From an uncultured Clostridia bacterium (GTDB taxonomy: Bacteria; Bacillota; Clostridia; Lachnospirales; CAG-274): 64,000 nucleotides of DNA. Where the stretch lies: contig CAJTVH010000003.1 of the NCBI GenBank assembly GCA_910579745.1, positions 1 to 64,000 of the forward strand, in the 5' to 3' direction. Shown piece after piece: positions 36,934-45,790 of the stretch. A program made the translations under genes and the position numbers. Under the pieces are notes generated by a model, which worked only from the letters and a program-made list of their open reading frames with translations, had not been told where the DNA came from and made no database searches. Position 1 is the stretch's first letter. The number at the start of each line of letters is the position of its first letter.

Positions 36934-39075
36934 TCAATTTTCATCTTCTTTTTCCTCAAACTTAAAATTAAGATTTCTCTCATATAAATCCGCTCTCACA
37001 AGTTTAACCTTTACCCTGTCGCCGAGAGAGTACACTTTATGCGTATGTTCTCCTATATACCGCAAATTATCCTCGTCGTATATATAGTAATCGTCTTCCA
37101 TATCCTTAAGTGATACAAGCCCCTCAACCGTATTAGGAAGCTCAACATAAATTCCCCAGTTAGTTACCCCTGATATAATACCATCAAAAACCTGCCCAAC
37201 TTTATCCGCCATAAACTCAACTTTTTTAAGGTTGTCCGTTTCTCTCTCCGCGTCCTCGGCCACTCTCTCCCTCGCTGATGAGATTCTGGCGATTTCAGTA
37301 ACTTTCTTGCTTAATGAGATAGTCCTTTTCTCATTAAGATTCCCTCTTAAATATTCCTTTATAATTCTATGAATCTCAAGGTCGGGATACCTGCGTATAG
37401 GTGAGGTAAAATGACAGTAATATTTAGCCGCGAGTCCAAAATGACCTTCATTCTCAGATGTATACCTCGCTTGTTTAAGGCTTCTTAGCACAACCCTGTT
37501 AATAATAATATCCTCCGGCGTGTCTTTAGCCTCGGCCAGTACCTTTTGGAAAGACTTTGGATGAGTTGAGGAGCCTTTTATTTTATATCCAAACTTCGCC
37601 ACAAACTCTGAAAGCTTCTGCACTTTTTCGCTGTCAGGTTCGGAATGGGAACGAAACACAAAAGGAGTCTCAAGCCAATAAAACTGCTCCGCTATAGTTT
37701 CGTTGCATACAAGCATACATTCCTCAATAATACTTGTGGCGACATTCCTCTCATACGGTTTAATATCTACAGGCTTGCCTTCTTTGTCAAGAATAATTTT
37801 AGCTTCCGTAAAATCAAACTCAACCGCTCCCCGTTTTACTCTTTTGTCCAATAAAACATTTCTTAAACCCTCAAGATTTTTAAACATTTGAATAAAATCC
37901 TCATATTCCGTGAAATACTCAGATTTCTCATTTGTAAGCAAATCATTTACAATAGTATAACTCATACGTTTGTCAATCCTTATAACAGATGGACAAACCT
38001 CGTGAGAAACAACTTTTCCGCATTTATCGATTTCCATAATACAGCTTAAAGCCAATCTGTCAACACCCGCGTTCAGCGAGCATATACCGTTTGAGAGCTT
38101 ATGCGGAAGCATTGGTATAACCCTGTCCACAAGATAAACGCTTGTCCCTCTTTTAATAGCTTCCTTATCAAGAGGGCTGTTTTCTTTCACATATTCGGAA
38201 ACATCGGCGATATGAACCCCAAGCTTAAAATTACCGTTTGGCAGAATTTGAATGGAAACGGCGTCGTCAAGGTCTTTAGCGTCTTCCCCATCAATAGTAA
38301 CCATAAGTATATCACGCAAATCTCTTCTTTCCCCTAATGAGCCGCAATCAATCTCGTCGTCAATTTTCTCGATTTCTTTATATACGTCGTCCGGAAAGTC
38401 AAGAGGAAGCTCAAACTGTTTAATAACAGATAAAATATCAACTCCTGGATCGTTAATATGCCCTATTATCTCAGTGATAATACCTTCAGGGCTTTTTCCG
38501 TCCTTTGGCGTTTTAATTATTTTAACGACAACTTTATGACCAGAAACGGCGCCTCTGGAATGTTCCTTTGAGATGAAAATATCCTGAGGGATCTTTTTAT
38601 CGTCAGGCGTGACAAAACCAAAGCCCTTTACCCTCTCAAAAGTCCCGACAATAATATTCATACCCTTTTCCACAACTTTAATAATCTCACCCTCAGGCCT
38701 TTTACCTATTGTGTTTATAATCCTGCAAAGTACCTTATCTTTGTGCATAGCTCCGTTTACGGCAAAAGCCGGGATAAAAATATCGCCGTCAGCGCCTTTA
38801 TCAGGAATAACAAAACCAAACCCGCTCGCGTTGCTTGTAAAAACGCCGGAAATAATATTAAGCTGCTCAGGAGTCATTATTTTCCCTTTTTTAGTAATAA
38901 TTATCTCGCCACTTTTCTCAAGGCGGTCAATTGCCTCCTCAAAAATAAACATATCCCTTGACGGCACCTCAAGAATAAGAGCAATGTCAGACTTACGCAT
39001 AGGGGTATAACGTTCGTCATTTATAAAACCAAGTATTTTATTTTTTCTTTCCTCAAAAGCATAATCGTTATCCAA
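36934..39075 (-). CDS. rnr: Ribonuclease R
   Basis: The start is taken as TTG (complement of 39073-39075), six bases after GGAGGTG, giving 713 residues; the upstream in-frame ATGs have no ribosome site and lie before it. Domains: winged helix at the N-terminus, two cold-shock domains (SGFGFVIPDKGADGDIF and GFGFVTPDDKKIPQDIFI), the RNB catalytic core with IDGEDAKDLDDAVSI and GVHIADVSEYV, and a C-terminal S1 domain (VGQVFDGIISGVTNWGIYVEL). The catalytic Asp cluster (DAKDLDDA) is intact. It degrades structured RNA 3' to 5'. In many Firmicutes rnr lies in secG-rnr-smpB; here secG is 10 kb away and smpB is not seen. Confidence 0.97.
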   Translation of the reverse strand: MDNDYAFEERKNKILGFINDERYTPMRKSDIALILEVPSRDMFIFEEAIDRLEKSGEIIITKKGKIMTPEQLNIISGVFTSNASGFGFVIPDKGADGDIFIPAFAVNGAMHKDKVLCRIINTIGKRPEGEIIKVVEKGMNIIVGTFERVKGFGFVTPDDKKIPQDIFISKEHSRGAVSGHKVVVKIIKTPKDGKSPEGIITEIIGHINDPGVDILSVIKQFELPLDFPDDVYKEIEKIDDEIDCGSLGERRDLRDILMVTIDGEDAKDLDDAVSIQILPNGNFKLGVHIADVSEYVKENSPLDKEAIKRGTSVYLVDRVIPMLPHKLSNGICSLNAGVDRLALSCIMEIDKCGKVVSHEVCPSVIRIDKRMSYTIVNDLLTNEKSEYFTEYEDFIQMFKNLEGLRNVLLDKRVKRGAVEFDFTEAKIILDKEGKPVDIKPYERNVATSIIEECMLVCNETIAEQFYWLETPFVFRSHSEPDSEKVQKLSEFVAKFGYKIKGSSTHPKSFQKVLAEAKDTPEDIIINRVVLRSLKQARYTSENEGHFGLAAKYYCHFTSPIRRYPDLEIHRIIKEYLRGNLNEKRTISLSKKVTEIARISSARERVAEDAERETDNLKKVEFMADKVGQVFDGIISGVTNWGIYVELPNTVEGLVSLKDMEDDYYIYDEDNLRYIGEHTHKVYSLGDRVKVKLVRADLYERNLNFKFEEKEDEN

Positions 39076-39138
39076 AAACAACACCTCCGGTTTATACGTA
39101 AAAATCATTATTATATATTCGACATGCCAAAGACTATT

Positions 39139-39220
39139 CATATTCTAATTTCACAAAAATACTCATAACCTACAGAGGCAGGACACCTTTGATTTCAACG
39201 GAAACTCACGTTTCACGCTC
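39139..39220. repeat. Interspersed repeat, family 5 (degenerate)
   Basis: It shares TCACAAAAATACTCATAACC, a CTACAG block and an ACTCACGTTTCACGCTC tail with 14311-14397. It lies just upstream of rnr. Confidence 0.45.
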
Positions 39221-39401
39221 AAAAATATTTTTTCTGAAATTCTCTTTATTTTTAAATTAATTCTCTTTAATTATCGCCCATAAAAAATATACAAGTCAAA
39301 TTTCTCATAGTATCACCGTATCACAATTCTCTTAATTTTTCAACTTTTTTTTAAGACTTTTTAGAAATGCTATCTTCTCCTAAAGAGAAAATCTCTCTAA
39401 T

Positions 39402-39565
39402 TATAGCAATCCAACCTAAAAATAAACAAGTTCCTCGGCTAAAAATTATTTTCGCCGCGCTTCTGTCAGTCGGCGCGGGCTTCCGGCTACGCTCTCTTTT
39501 CAACGCCCCGCGAAAATAATTTTTATCTCGTCTCCTTTTATTCATTTTTAAATTGGATTGCTATA
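39402..39565. repeat. MITE-like palindromic repeat, family 1 (full copy b)
   Basis: The 164-base element with TATAGCAATCCAA terminal inverted repeats is nearly the reverse complement of 2750-2909. It ends three bases before the stop codon of the YbaK-like gene, so the right repeat arm may also serve as its terminator hairpin. Confidence 0.88.
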
Positions 39566-39568
39566 AAT

Positions 39569-40054
39569 TTACGAAAAGATAATATCGTCAAATTTTCCCT
39601 GTATAACTTTTACTAAGTCAAAGGCGTTAATCTCAATCTGAATCCCTCTTTTCCCTCCGCTTATGAATATTGTCTCAAAATCACCCGCACTTTTGTGTAC
39701 CGTCGTAAAATACCGTTTTTTCATACCTACCGGAGTACATCCTCCCCTTATATACCCCGTAACGTTTATAATGTCTTTAACAGGTATCATACTAAGAGAT
39801 TTTTCTCCCACGCTTTTCGCCGCCTTTTTTAGGTCAAGCTCTTTGTCGACAGGCAGAACGAATACAAAATAATTATCGCTTTTTCCAACAGTAACTAAAG
39901 TTTTAAAAGTTCTCTCAAAAGGTTGTCCAAGTTTTCTCGCCACATCCGTCCCGTCTATAAACTCGTCGCAGTCATAAATAAATTTTTCATATTTAATTTT
40001 ATTTTTGTCCAAAAATCTCATAGCATTCGTTTTAATTTCTTTATCTTTAGCCAT
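39569..40054 (-). CDS. YbaK/EbsC family aminoacyl-tRNA deacylase (Cys-tRNA(Pro) deacylase)
   Basis: Start chosen at the ATG complementary to 40052-40054 (MAKDKEIKTNAMRFL), after GGGAGGG; 161 residues. The family features are VARKLGQPFERTFKTLVTVG, the conserved Lys and the GGCTPVGMKKRY motif (near 110-121), then GKRGIQIEINAFDLVKV. YbaK proteins hydrolyse Cys-tRNA(Pro) and related mischarged tRNAs. It is a single gene flanked by family-1 repeats on both sides. Confidence 0.93.
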   Translation of the reverse strand: MAKDKEIKTNAMRFLDKNKIKYEKFIYDCDEFIDGTDVARKLGQPFERTFKTLVTVGKSDNYFVFVLPVDKELDLKKAAKSVGEKSLSMIPVKDIINVTGYIRGGCTPVGMKKRYFTTVHKSAGDFETIFISGGKRGIQIEINAFDLVKVIQGKFDDIIFS

Positions 40055-40663
40055 AATTTGCCCTCCCGAATCAGTCAGCGCCTCCTTAAAACTTCGGATC
40101 AACAGCGTTAAAAAATAATTTTTAAAATTAAAATCCATAGCTATCGGCATATTTTCTCAAAAAAACACGTCGAATACTTTCTCTTTTTTTAAATTATTTT
40201 TAATTTATAAGTCAATCAGCGTTTCCTTATATAATATCAGATAAATTAATAAAAATCCACAACCGGTTGTAAATAAAAAAAAATCTATATAAACGGAGGG
40301 TACCTCTCCGGAATTTTAAATATAATCAATTAACTTAAAAATAAATAAATCCCGCGGGTGAAAATCCTTTTCCCGCTGTTTAATTAATCGGTATAAGTTA
40401 TGTCTGCGCCGTCTATCGCTTTGTAAAAATAATTTTCATCAAGCCCTTTTGTTTTTTTCAAATCAATTTACAGCAATTACGTTAAATATTTTTTTCTTTC
40501 CTCAATTCGCACTGAAATTACCGTAATCTTTAAAGGAAAGTATAAAGTATATTTCCCCATAGTTTAAAATATTCAAAAGAAGAAAAGTAAGTGAATATAA
40601 AATACATATTTTTTTAATTACAAGAAAAACTATTTAAGAAAAAGAATAACAGGAGGTAAAAAA
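40055..40663. other. Intergenic region with a degenerate family-1 repeat
   Basis: There is no gene. A degenerate family-1 element runs about 40321-40480 (TATAATCAATTAACTTAAAAATAAA at the left, AAATCAATTTACAGCA at the right). The rest is AT-rich sequence holding the unassigned promoter of the DUF4358 lipoprotein gene. Confidence 0.45.
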
Positions 40664-41128
40664 ATGTTAAAAATATTTTTATCATTATTAATATCCGTAT
40701 CTTTGTTTTCAGGATGCGGAAAATCCAATGAAAATTCTGATATAAATTTCTCAGAACTTCAGTCAAGTTTAATTTCCAAAGCCGATTTTGAAAATTCCAT
40801 AATGGAAAATTTAAAAGATATAACAACAGCCCAAAAATACGGATTAGCAATCGACGATATAGAAGAAGGATTTGCGTATTTAACTAATAATGAAAACTCG
40901 GACAGAATTATTTTGGCTAAAACAAAAGGGGGCCCATCGGCTGAAAATGTGGAGAAATCTCTCGGAAATGAAATTGCTGGATTAATAGCCACCTGGGAAG
41001 ATGACACAAAAGAATCCAAAAAATTAAAAGAACATGTTCTAAAAACAAAGGAAAATTATGTAATACTTATAATAAGTGATAATTCAGCGGAACTTGAGGA
41101 CGAATTTGATAATTACTTCAATGTTTAA
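40664..41128 (+). CDS. DUF4358 domain-containing lipoprotein
   Basis: The 154-residue protein begins with a lipoprotein signal; the lipobox LFSGC places the acylated Cys at residue 18. The mature part fits the DUF4358 pattern seen in gut Clostridia: an N-terminal acidic segment, a central LAIDDIEEGFAYLTNNENSDRIILAKTKG, and a C-terminal KLKEHVLKTKENYVILIISD. AGGAGG precedes the ATG. The function is unknown. It is transcribed in the same direction as the ABC transporter 280 bp downstream, but a family-3 repeat lies between. Confidence 0.75.
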   Translation: MLKIFLSLLISVSLFSGCGKSNENSDINFSELQSSLISKADFENSIMENLKDITTAQKYGLAIDDIEEGFAYLTNNENSDRIILAKTKGGPSAENVEKSLGNEIAGLIATWEDDTKESKKLKEHVLKTKENYVILIISDNSAELEDEFDNYFNV

Positions 41129-41250
41129 CCCTCAATATCTTTTATAATTAAAATATTGACAAAATTTATATATACATTTAAAATAACTTTAAGAGTTTAT
41201 TTAAAATTTGTAAAATAAACCATTTATGACATATAAACATTTAATTTTTA

Positions 41251-41353
41251 TTACAGCGACATAATAAAATAATGCATAAACAAACTTTAATAAATCTGAT
41301 ATGTTAAGAAATTATTTTATTGTGTCGCGCTAAAAATTTTACGTATTGTTATA
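41251..41353. repeat. Short palindromic repeat, family 3
   Basis: TTACAGCGACATAATAAAATAATG at the left and GAAATTATTTTATTGTGTCGC at the right are inverted, followed by the GCTAAAAATTTTACG tail. It lies between the lipoprotein gene and the ABC transporter genes. Confidence 0.6.
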
Positions 41354-41411
41354 AATAACATTAATTGGCAATAGCTTTTTTGTCAGATAAAATATAGTGT
41401 AGGAGGAAAAA

Positions 41412-42464
41412 ATGAAAATTTTTAGATTAATCGCTGTTTTAATGATTTCTATAATGACAATGTCATTTTCCGGTTGCTTCGGAGACGAGGAAATACAAAT
41501 CGAAATAGACGATAACGCGTATAATAATTCCGAAAACGAAACTGAAACTACCCATATCTCAACCGTTAAAGTAGGAACGTTAAAAGGTCCTACGGGAGTC
41601 GGGGCGCTTCGCCTTATGGAGCTTGAGGAAAAAGAGGAAACTTATGAGTATAACTCATATAAATTCACAGCAACCGATTCAACAGACGAGCTTGTCGCTA
41701 AATTTACAAATGATGAGGTTGATATTGTGGCGATTCCCACAAATCTCGCTTCCGTTTTATATAATAAAACAAACGGAAATGTTCAAATAGCGGCGATAAA
41801 CACTCTGGGCGCTTTGAATATTGTTGAGAACGGCGACACAATAAAAACAATAAAAGATTTATCGAACAAAACCATTTACGCCACAAGCAAGGGCGCCGTA
41901 CCGGAATATGTTTTAAATCATCTTTTAAAAGAAAATTCCGTTGAAAATGTGACAATAGAGTATAAAGAGCCCTCGGAACTCTCCTCATTAATGGCCGCGG
42001 GTGAGATTTCTATAGGTATGTTACCTGAGCCGCAATGTTCTATAGCTATGTCTAAAAACCCTAATTTAAAGATATCCTTAAATATAACCGATGAGTGGAA
42101 AAAAACCGTAAATTCTGATATGACCACAGGCTGTATAGCTGTGAAAAAAGACTATGCCGATAAACATCCCCGTGTCTTCGGGCATTTTCTTCAAGATTAC
42201 TACAACTCAATAATGTATTCCGTAAAAAATGTTTCTGAAACAGCTAAACTCGCTGAGAAATTTAAAATAATACCAAAAGCTGATATAGCTGAGAAAGCTA
42301 TACCAAATTGCAATATCGTATATATTGACGGGGAAGAAATGAAAACCTCTGTAACAAACTTTTTAACAGTCTTATATAACTCAAATCCCGATTCAATAGG
42401 CGGGAAAATACCGGCAGATGATTTCTTTTACACTCCCAAAGAAAAATACGCTGTAAAAAAATAA
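41412..42464 (+). CDS. ABC transporter substrate-binding lipoprotein (NitT/TauT/SsuA-like)
   Basis: The 350-residue protein has a lipoprotein signal with lipobox SFSGC (Cys22), an acidic linker, and a periplasmic-binding fold of the NMT1/SsuA type: VKVGTLKGPTGVGALRLME, NDEVDIVAIPTNLASVLYNKT, KTIYATSKGAVPEYVLNHLL, MAAGEISIGMLPEPQCS. Together with the permease and ATPase downstream it forms an importer for a small organic molecule; sulfonates, taurine, nitrate-like anions or thiamine precursors are all handled by relatives, so the substrate is open. AGGAGG precedes the ATG. Confidence 0.9.
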   Translation: MKIFRLIAVLMISIMTMSFSGCFGDEEIQIEIDDNAYNNSENETETTHISTVKVGTLKGPTGVGALRLMELEEKEETYEYNSYKFTATDSTDELVAKFTNDEVDIVAIPTNLASVLYNKTNGNVQIAAINTLGALNIVENGDTIKTIKDLSNKTIYATSKGAVPEYVLNHLLKENSVENVTIEYKEPSELSSLMAAGEISIGMLPEPQCSIAMSKNPNLKISLNITDEWKKTVNSDMTTGCIAVKKDYADKHPRVFGHFLQDYYNSIMYSVKNVSETAKLAEKFKIIPKADIAEKAIPNCNIVYIDGEEMKTSVTNFLTVLYNSNPDSIGGKIPADDFFYTPKEKYAVKK

Positions 42465-42484
42465 AATACTAAAATTTATTTCTT

Positions 42485-42514
42485 AATGAATCGTTGAGAA
42501 ATCAACGGTTCATT
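42485..42514 (+). promoter_or_regulatory. Intercistronic GAAA-tetraloop hairpin between binding protein and permease genes
   Basis: AATGAATCGTTGA and TCAACGGTTCATT form a 13-bp stem (one G-U) closed by the stable GAAA loop. No U-run follows. Such hairpins often protect the upstream mRNA, keeping the binding protein more abundant than the permease. Confidence 0.6.
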
Positions 42515-42541
42515 AATTATATAATATAATGGATAAATAAA

Positions 42542-43336
42542 ATGAATAAATATAAATTATTTTCTAAATTAAAAATAACACTTATTTTTTTATTTTGGAT
42601 TTCAATATGGCAGCTCATATATATTTTTGTAAACAAGGAGATATTTATAGTATCTCCTTTAAGTGTTTTTAAAAAATTTATAGAATATTTAAAGCTTCCT
42701 GAATTTTATTATTCAATATTATTTTCGTTTATAAGAATTTTTTCAGGATTTCTTTTTGGAATGATAACAGGTGTTTCGCTTGCCGTTATAGCCTCGTTTA
42801 ATAAACTATTATATATGCTTTTTTCTCCAATTATAATAATAGCTAAAACTGTTCCTGCCGCTTCAATTATTCTACTTGTTTTTATATGGTTAAAATCCGC
42901 TTTTATTCCTACATTCATATCTTTTCTTTTAGTTATGCCTTTATTCTATATAAACACATATAAAGGAATAGCGCAGACAGACAAAAAACTAACGGAAATG
43001 GCGTCGGTTTTCAGGTTCTCGAAACTTAGAAAAATAAAATACATATACGCTCCGTCAACATTTCCTTATTTTTTAACGGCGTTCTCATCAGGATTTGGCC
43101 TATCGTGGAAATCGGGCATAACAGCCGAAATTTTATGTTCGCCGTCATACTCTGTAGGCGCTAATTTAAAAGACGCGAAAACTTATCTTGAGACGTCGGA
43201 CATTTTTTTATGGACGGCTGTAATAATAATTTTAAGCTTGCTTTTTGAAAAACTCTCGTTAAAAATAATAGAAAAAACTTTTCCATATATGAGGAGAAAA
43301 AACCTTGAAATTGAAAAATATAAACAAAAATTTTGA
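42542..43336 (+). CDS. ABC transporter permease (SsuC/TauC-like)
   Basis: The 264-residue protein has six likely membrane helices. The cytoplasmic coupling (EAA) loop is visible as EMASVFRFSKLRKIKYIYAPSTFP (about 157-180), and the following GFGLSWKSGITAEIL is typical of the TauT/SsuC family. No good ribosome site precedes the ATG at 42542, so expression may depend on coupling. Its 3' end overlaps the ATPase gene by 32 bases. Confidence 0.9.
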   Translation: MNKYKLFSKLKITLIFLFWISIWQLIYIFVNKEIFIVSPLSVFKKFIEYLKLPEFYYSILFSFIRIFSGFLFGMITGVSLAVIASFNKLLYMLFSPIIIIAKTVPAASIILLVFIWLKSAFIPTFISFLLVMPLFYINTYKGIAQTDKKLTEMASVFRFSKLRKIKYIYAPSTFPYFLTAFSSGFGLSWKSGITAEILCSPSYSVGANLKDAKTYLETSDIFLWTAVIIILSLLFEKLSLKIIEKTFPYMRRKNLEIEKYKQKF

Positions 43337-43898
43337 GAATTTTGAAGTTCTGAAAAATTTCTCTATCGAGATAAAAGATAATAAAACCACCTGTCTTTTC
43401 GGAAAATCAGGCTGTGGAAAAACAACTCTTATGAATATAATGTGCGGAATAATAAAAGATTATGATGGAGAAATAAATCCTATCACAAAAAAAATCTCCG
43501 TCGTGTTTCAGGAAACACGGCTTTTGCCATGGTTTACAGTAGCCAAAAATATAAGTATAGTTTCAAAAAAATACCTATATTACCTTGATGCCGTGGAACT
43601 TCTGGAATTTCAATCTTATTACCCTGAAAATTTAAGCGGAGGAATGAGACAGCGGCTTAACATAGCTAGAGCTCTGAGTGTCGGCTTCGATATTCTTATA
43701 ATGGATGAACCTTTTAAAGGTATAGATTTAACTTTAAAAACAAAAATAATGAATTTCATAAAAAACGAGACAAAAAACAAAACCGTAATTTTTACGACTC
43801 ACGATTATAATGAGGCTCTTTATCTTTCAGACGAAATTGTTTATCTTGACGGTCCGCCGCTAAAAATAACCAAGATACAGCAAATAAATAACAGTTGA
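43305..43898 (+). CDS. ABC transporter ATP-binding protein (short SsuB/TauB-like)
   Basis: The start is TTG at 43305, preceded by GAGGAG inside the permease gene; the product has 197 residues, shorter than the usual 240-260. Walker A GKSGCGKTTL (residues 32-41), Q-loop VVFQETRLLPW, signature LSGGMRQR, Walker B ILIMDEPF and switch His in IFTTHD are all present. The C-terminal extension normal in SsuB is missing. It powers the importer encoded just upstream. Confidence 0.92.
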   Translation: MKLKNINKNFENFEVLKNFSIEIKDNKTTCLFGKSGCGKTTLMNIMCGIIKDYDGEINPITKKISVVFQETRLLPWFTVAKNISIVSKKYLYYLDAVELLEFQSYYPENLSGGMRQRLNIARALSVGFDILIMDEPFKGIDLTLKTKIMNFIKNETKNKTVIFTTHDYNEALYLSDEIVYLDGPPLKITKIQQINNS

Positions 43899-43948
43899 TA
43901 AGAAACACGATAAAAATACAAAAATTATAAAAAGGTTATTAATACTAG

Positions 43949-44106
43949 AGCGTATCTGAAAACTATCATAAGCTATCAGTTATATACGCGAAATATCCAA
44001 AAAATTATTAAAAAATAAACGAAAACGGTTCAATTAAACAGAAAAGCCTTTCTGTTTCGTTTTATTTTTTATAACTTTTCGCGCGTATTTTGTTTTCAGA
44101 TACGCT
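43949..44106. repeat. MITE-like palindromic repeat, family 2 (full copy, inverted)
   Basis: AGCGTATCTGAAAACTATC at the left and TTTTGTTTTCAGATACGCT at the right; the reverse complement matches 16018-16175 and 49092-49251 nearly base for base. The palindrome may act as a bidirectional terminator. Confidence 0.88.
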
Positions 44107-44224
44107 CTAATTTCTTTTTAAATACTGAATAAAAATACATAAAAACAAAAAAACATTTTACGGCACACTAAACCGCTGCCAGCGCTTTCCCTTCTCGAAA
44201 ACCGACTGTTCCGGCTGTCGAAAA

Positions 44225-44312
44225 GAAGATTATGAGGCAGTCTGGTAAATTTCAAGGAAAATAATTTTTTTGTTTCCTATTCCGCCGTCCATTTTTTTAA
44301 ATAAGATTAGTA
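44225..44312. repeat. Interspersed repeat, family 6 (copy without hairpin array)
   Basis: The left part (GAGGCAGTCTGGTAAATTTCAA, then a TTTTTTTGTTT run) and the right part (TTTTTTAAATAAGATTAGTAT) are both found at 51558-51897. Here only 17 bases separate the two parts (44277-44293). Confidence 0.7.
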
Positions 44313-44436
44313 TAAAACCATAAGTTTTTAATAGTCTCTTTATAACTTCCAAAGAATTCCTCATATTTTATCATAACTTATGTAAAATTTTTTAAATAAA
44401 TATAAATTTAATTTTTCTGTAAAACAAAATACTACT

Positions 44437-45018
44437 TTACTTTGATTTTAAATCATCAAGAGCTTCTCTTAATTTGGCAAGGTCGTCTAAATACACTTTT
44501 TCCAATTCCCTTTTATAAATAACAGAAGCTGGATGATACAAAGGGAAAACTTTAAAACCAAACACCTCATCCCATAATCTTCCATGATAATCTCCGATAA
44601 TAACGTTATTATCTCTAAAAACAGCTCTAAGAGCGGTATTTCCCAAAGTAACAATAATTTTGGGGGTTATTTCCTCAATCTCACGATATAAATATTCTTT
44701 AAAAAATTGAATTTCCTCTTTATTTGGTGGACGGTTTACAGGCTTGTTCGTTTTTGGGCTAAGCTTAAAAGGTCTCAGCTTAACAACATTTGTAATATAT
44801 ATATTATTTCTCTCAAGCTTGACAATCTCAAGAAACTTATCAAGATTTTTTCCCGCGCTGCCGACAAAAGGCCTTCCGAGTCGTTCCTCCTCTCCGCCCG
44901 GAGCCTCTCCAACAAGCAAAATATCAGCGTTTACTATCCCTTCCCCAAAAACAATTTTTCTCCCGGAAAAAAATCTCTCCGAATTTTCTCTCATCTCATT
45001 GTAAATATCAGAAATCAT
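44437..45018 (-). CDS. Uracil-DNA glycosylase, family-4-like, without Fe-S cysteines
   Basis: The 193-residue protein shows the family 4 motifs: GEAPGGEEERLGRPFVGSAGKNLD (water-activating motif 1, about residues 36-59) and LYHPASVIYK (motif 2). Typical family 4 enzymes have four Cys binding a 4Fe-4S cluster: an N-terminal CxxC, one before RP, and one about 17 residues further on. This protein contains no Cys at all; the sites read KLRPF and QFFKEY. It should excise uracil but be cluster-free. Its ATG overlaps the upstream gene by four bases. Confidence 0.85.
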   Translation of the reverse strand: MISDIYNEMRENSERFFSGRKIVFGEGIVNADILLVGEAPGGEEERLGRPFVGSAGKNLDKFLEIVKLERNNIYITNVVKLRPFKLSPKTNKPVNRPPNKEEIQFFKEYLYREIEEITPKIIVTLGNTALRAVFRDNNVIIGDYHGRLWDEVFGFKVFPLYHPASVIYKRELEKVYLDDLAKLREALDDLKSK

Positions 45019-45701
45019 ATTAAACTCTCTTTCTTTATATATTTCATTACATTAGCCGGATAATATTTATAAACCTCAACAAATTCCCATGAAAAAAAAG
45101 GATTTTGCCTTAAATTAGCATATAATATATCATTCTTTTTAATTTTACTTAAAATATTTCTGTCAACGGAAACTTTAATAAATCTTCCTGTGTACATCTT
45201 TTTCATAAGAATATAATCCTCAGAAAAAAATTCTTCTATAGTAAAATATCCCTTTTCCGTCATATTAAAGAAACAAGGTTTATCAATTTTATCCTTTCTT
45301 TTTTTATAAATGTCAAAATCAATAATCATTGGTGAATATGAAATAACGGGATTAAAAAGAAATTTTTTAAAATCATTGTTAATTCCGCATATTCTTTTTA
45401 TCTCTGTAACGTCATCGTCATTTTTCTCGCCTATATTGACATTGTATTTTTCTTTAATATATTTTGAGAATAGGTTTACCGAAGTGACATATTTTTCCAC
45501 AACGCCGCTTTCGCTGTTAATAACTTTTTTCGGCACCCACATAAATAAAAATTTATTTATACAATGTTCGTTTGCCGAATTCATATCCATAAACCTGAAT
45601 TTTCTTGAGGAAAATTTAAAAAAGTCATCAATATATGAAATTTCCTCAGAAAACATCTCATTTTCAAATTCTTTGATAACCGAACAAAATAATTTATCCA
45701 T
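45015..45701 (-). CDS. Uncharacterised protein, coupled to uracil-DNA glycosylase
   Basis: I do not recognise this 228-residue protein. It is soluble, with no signal or membrane helix. The first 100 residues are alpha-helical, with INKFLFMWVPKKVINSESGVVEKYVTSVNLFSKYIKEKYN resembling the SAM-like core-binding domain of tyrosine recombinases, but no catalytic domain follows. The C-terminal 120 residues look beta-rich (GYFTIEEFFSEDYILMKKMYTGRFIKVSVD). Its TGA/ATG overlap with the UDG gene by four bases suggests joint function, perhaps in DNA repair. AT-rich codons match its neighbours. Confidence 0.7.
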   Translation of the reverse strand: MDKLFCSVIKEFENEMFSEEISYIDDFFKFSSRKFRFMDMNSANEHCINKFLFMWVPKKVINSESGVVEKYVTSVNLFSKYIKEKYNVNIGEKNDDDVTEIKRICGINNDFKKFLFNPVISYSPMIIDFDIYKKRKDKIDKPCFFNMTEKGYFTIEEFFSEDYILMKKMYTGRFIKVSVDRNILSKIKKNDILYANLRQNPFFSWEFVEVYKYYPANVMKYIKKESLI

Positions 45702-45790
45702 AAATAATCAAACCCCCAAATAAAATAAATTCTCTTTATATGTATCATTCCCAAAAATTAAAATTTAATCAAAAGAAGTAATGATTAATT

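Larger units (their letters stand above)
43899..44436. other. Intergenic region with family-2 and family-6 repeats
   Basis: No gene. A full family-2 element occupies 43949-44106 and a family-6 element 44225-44312. A palindromic stretch CGAAAACCGAC..GGCTGTCG lies at about 44196-44220. These convergent 3' ends (ABC ATPase and UDG) have no separate classical terminator. Confidence 0.5.

Noticed and set aside
39076..39141. Upstream ATG starts for rnr
   Set aside because: They precede the strong GGAGGTG that points to the TTG at 39075; no ribosome site stands before them.
39351..39545. 64-residue reading frame on the minus strand
   Set aside because: It lies inside the family-1 repeat copy b; no start signal and no protein-like composition.
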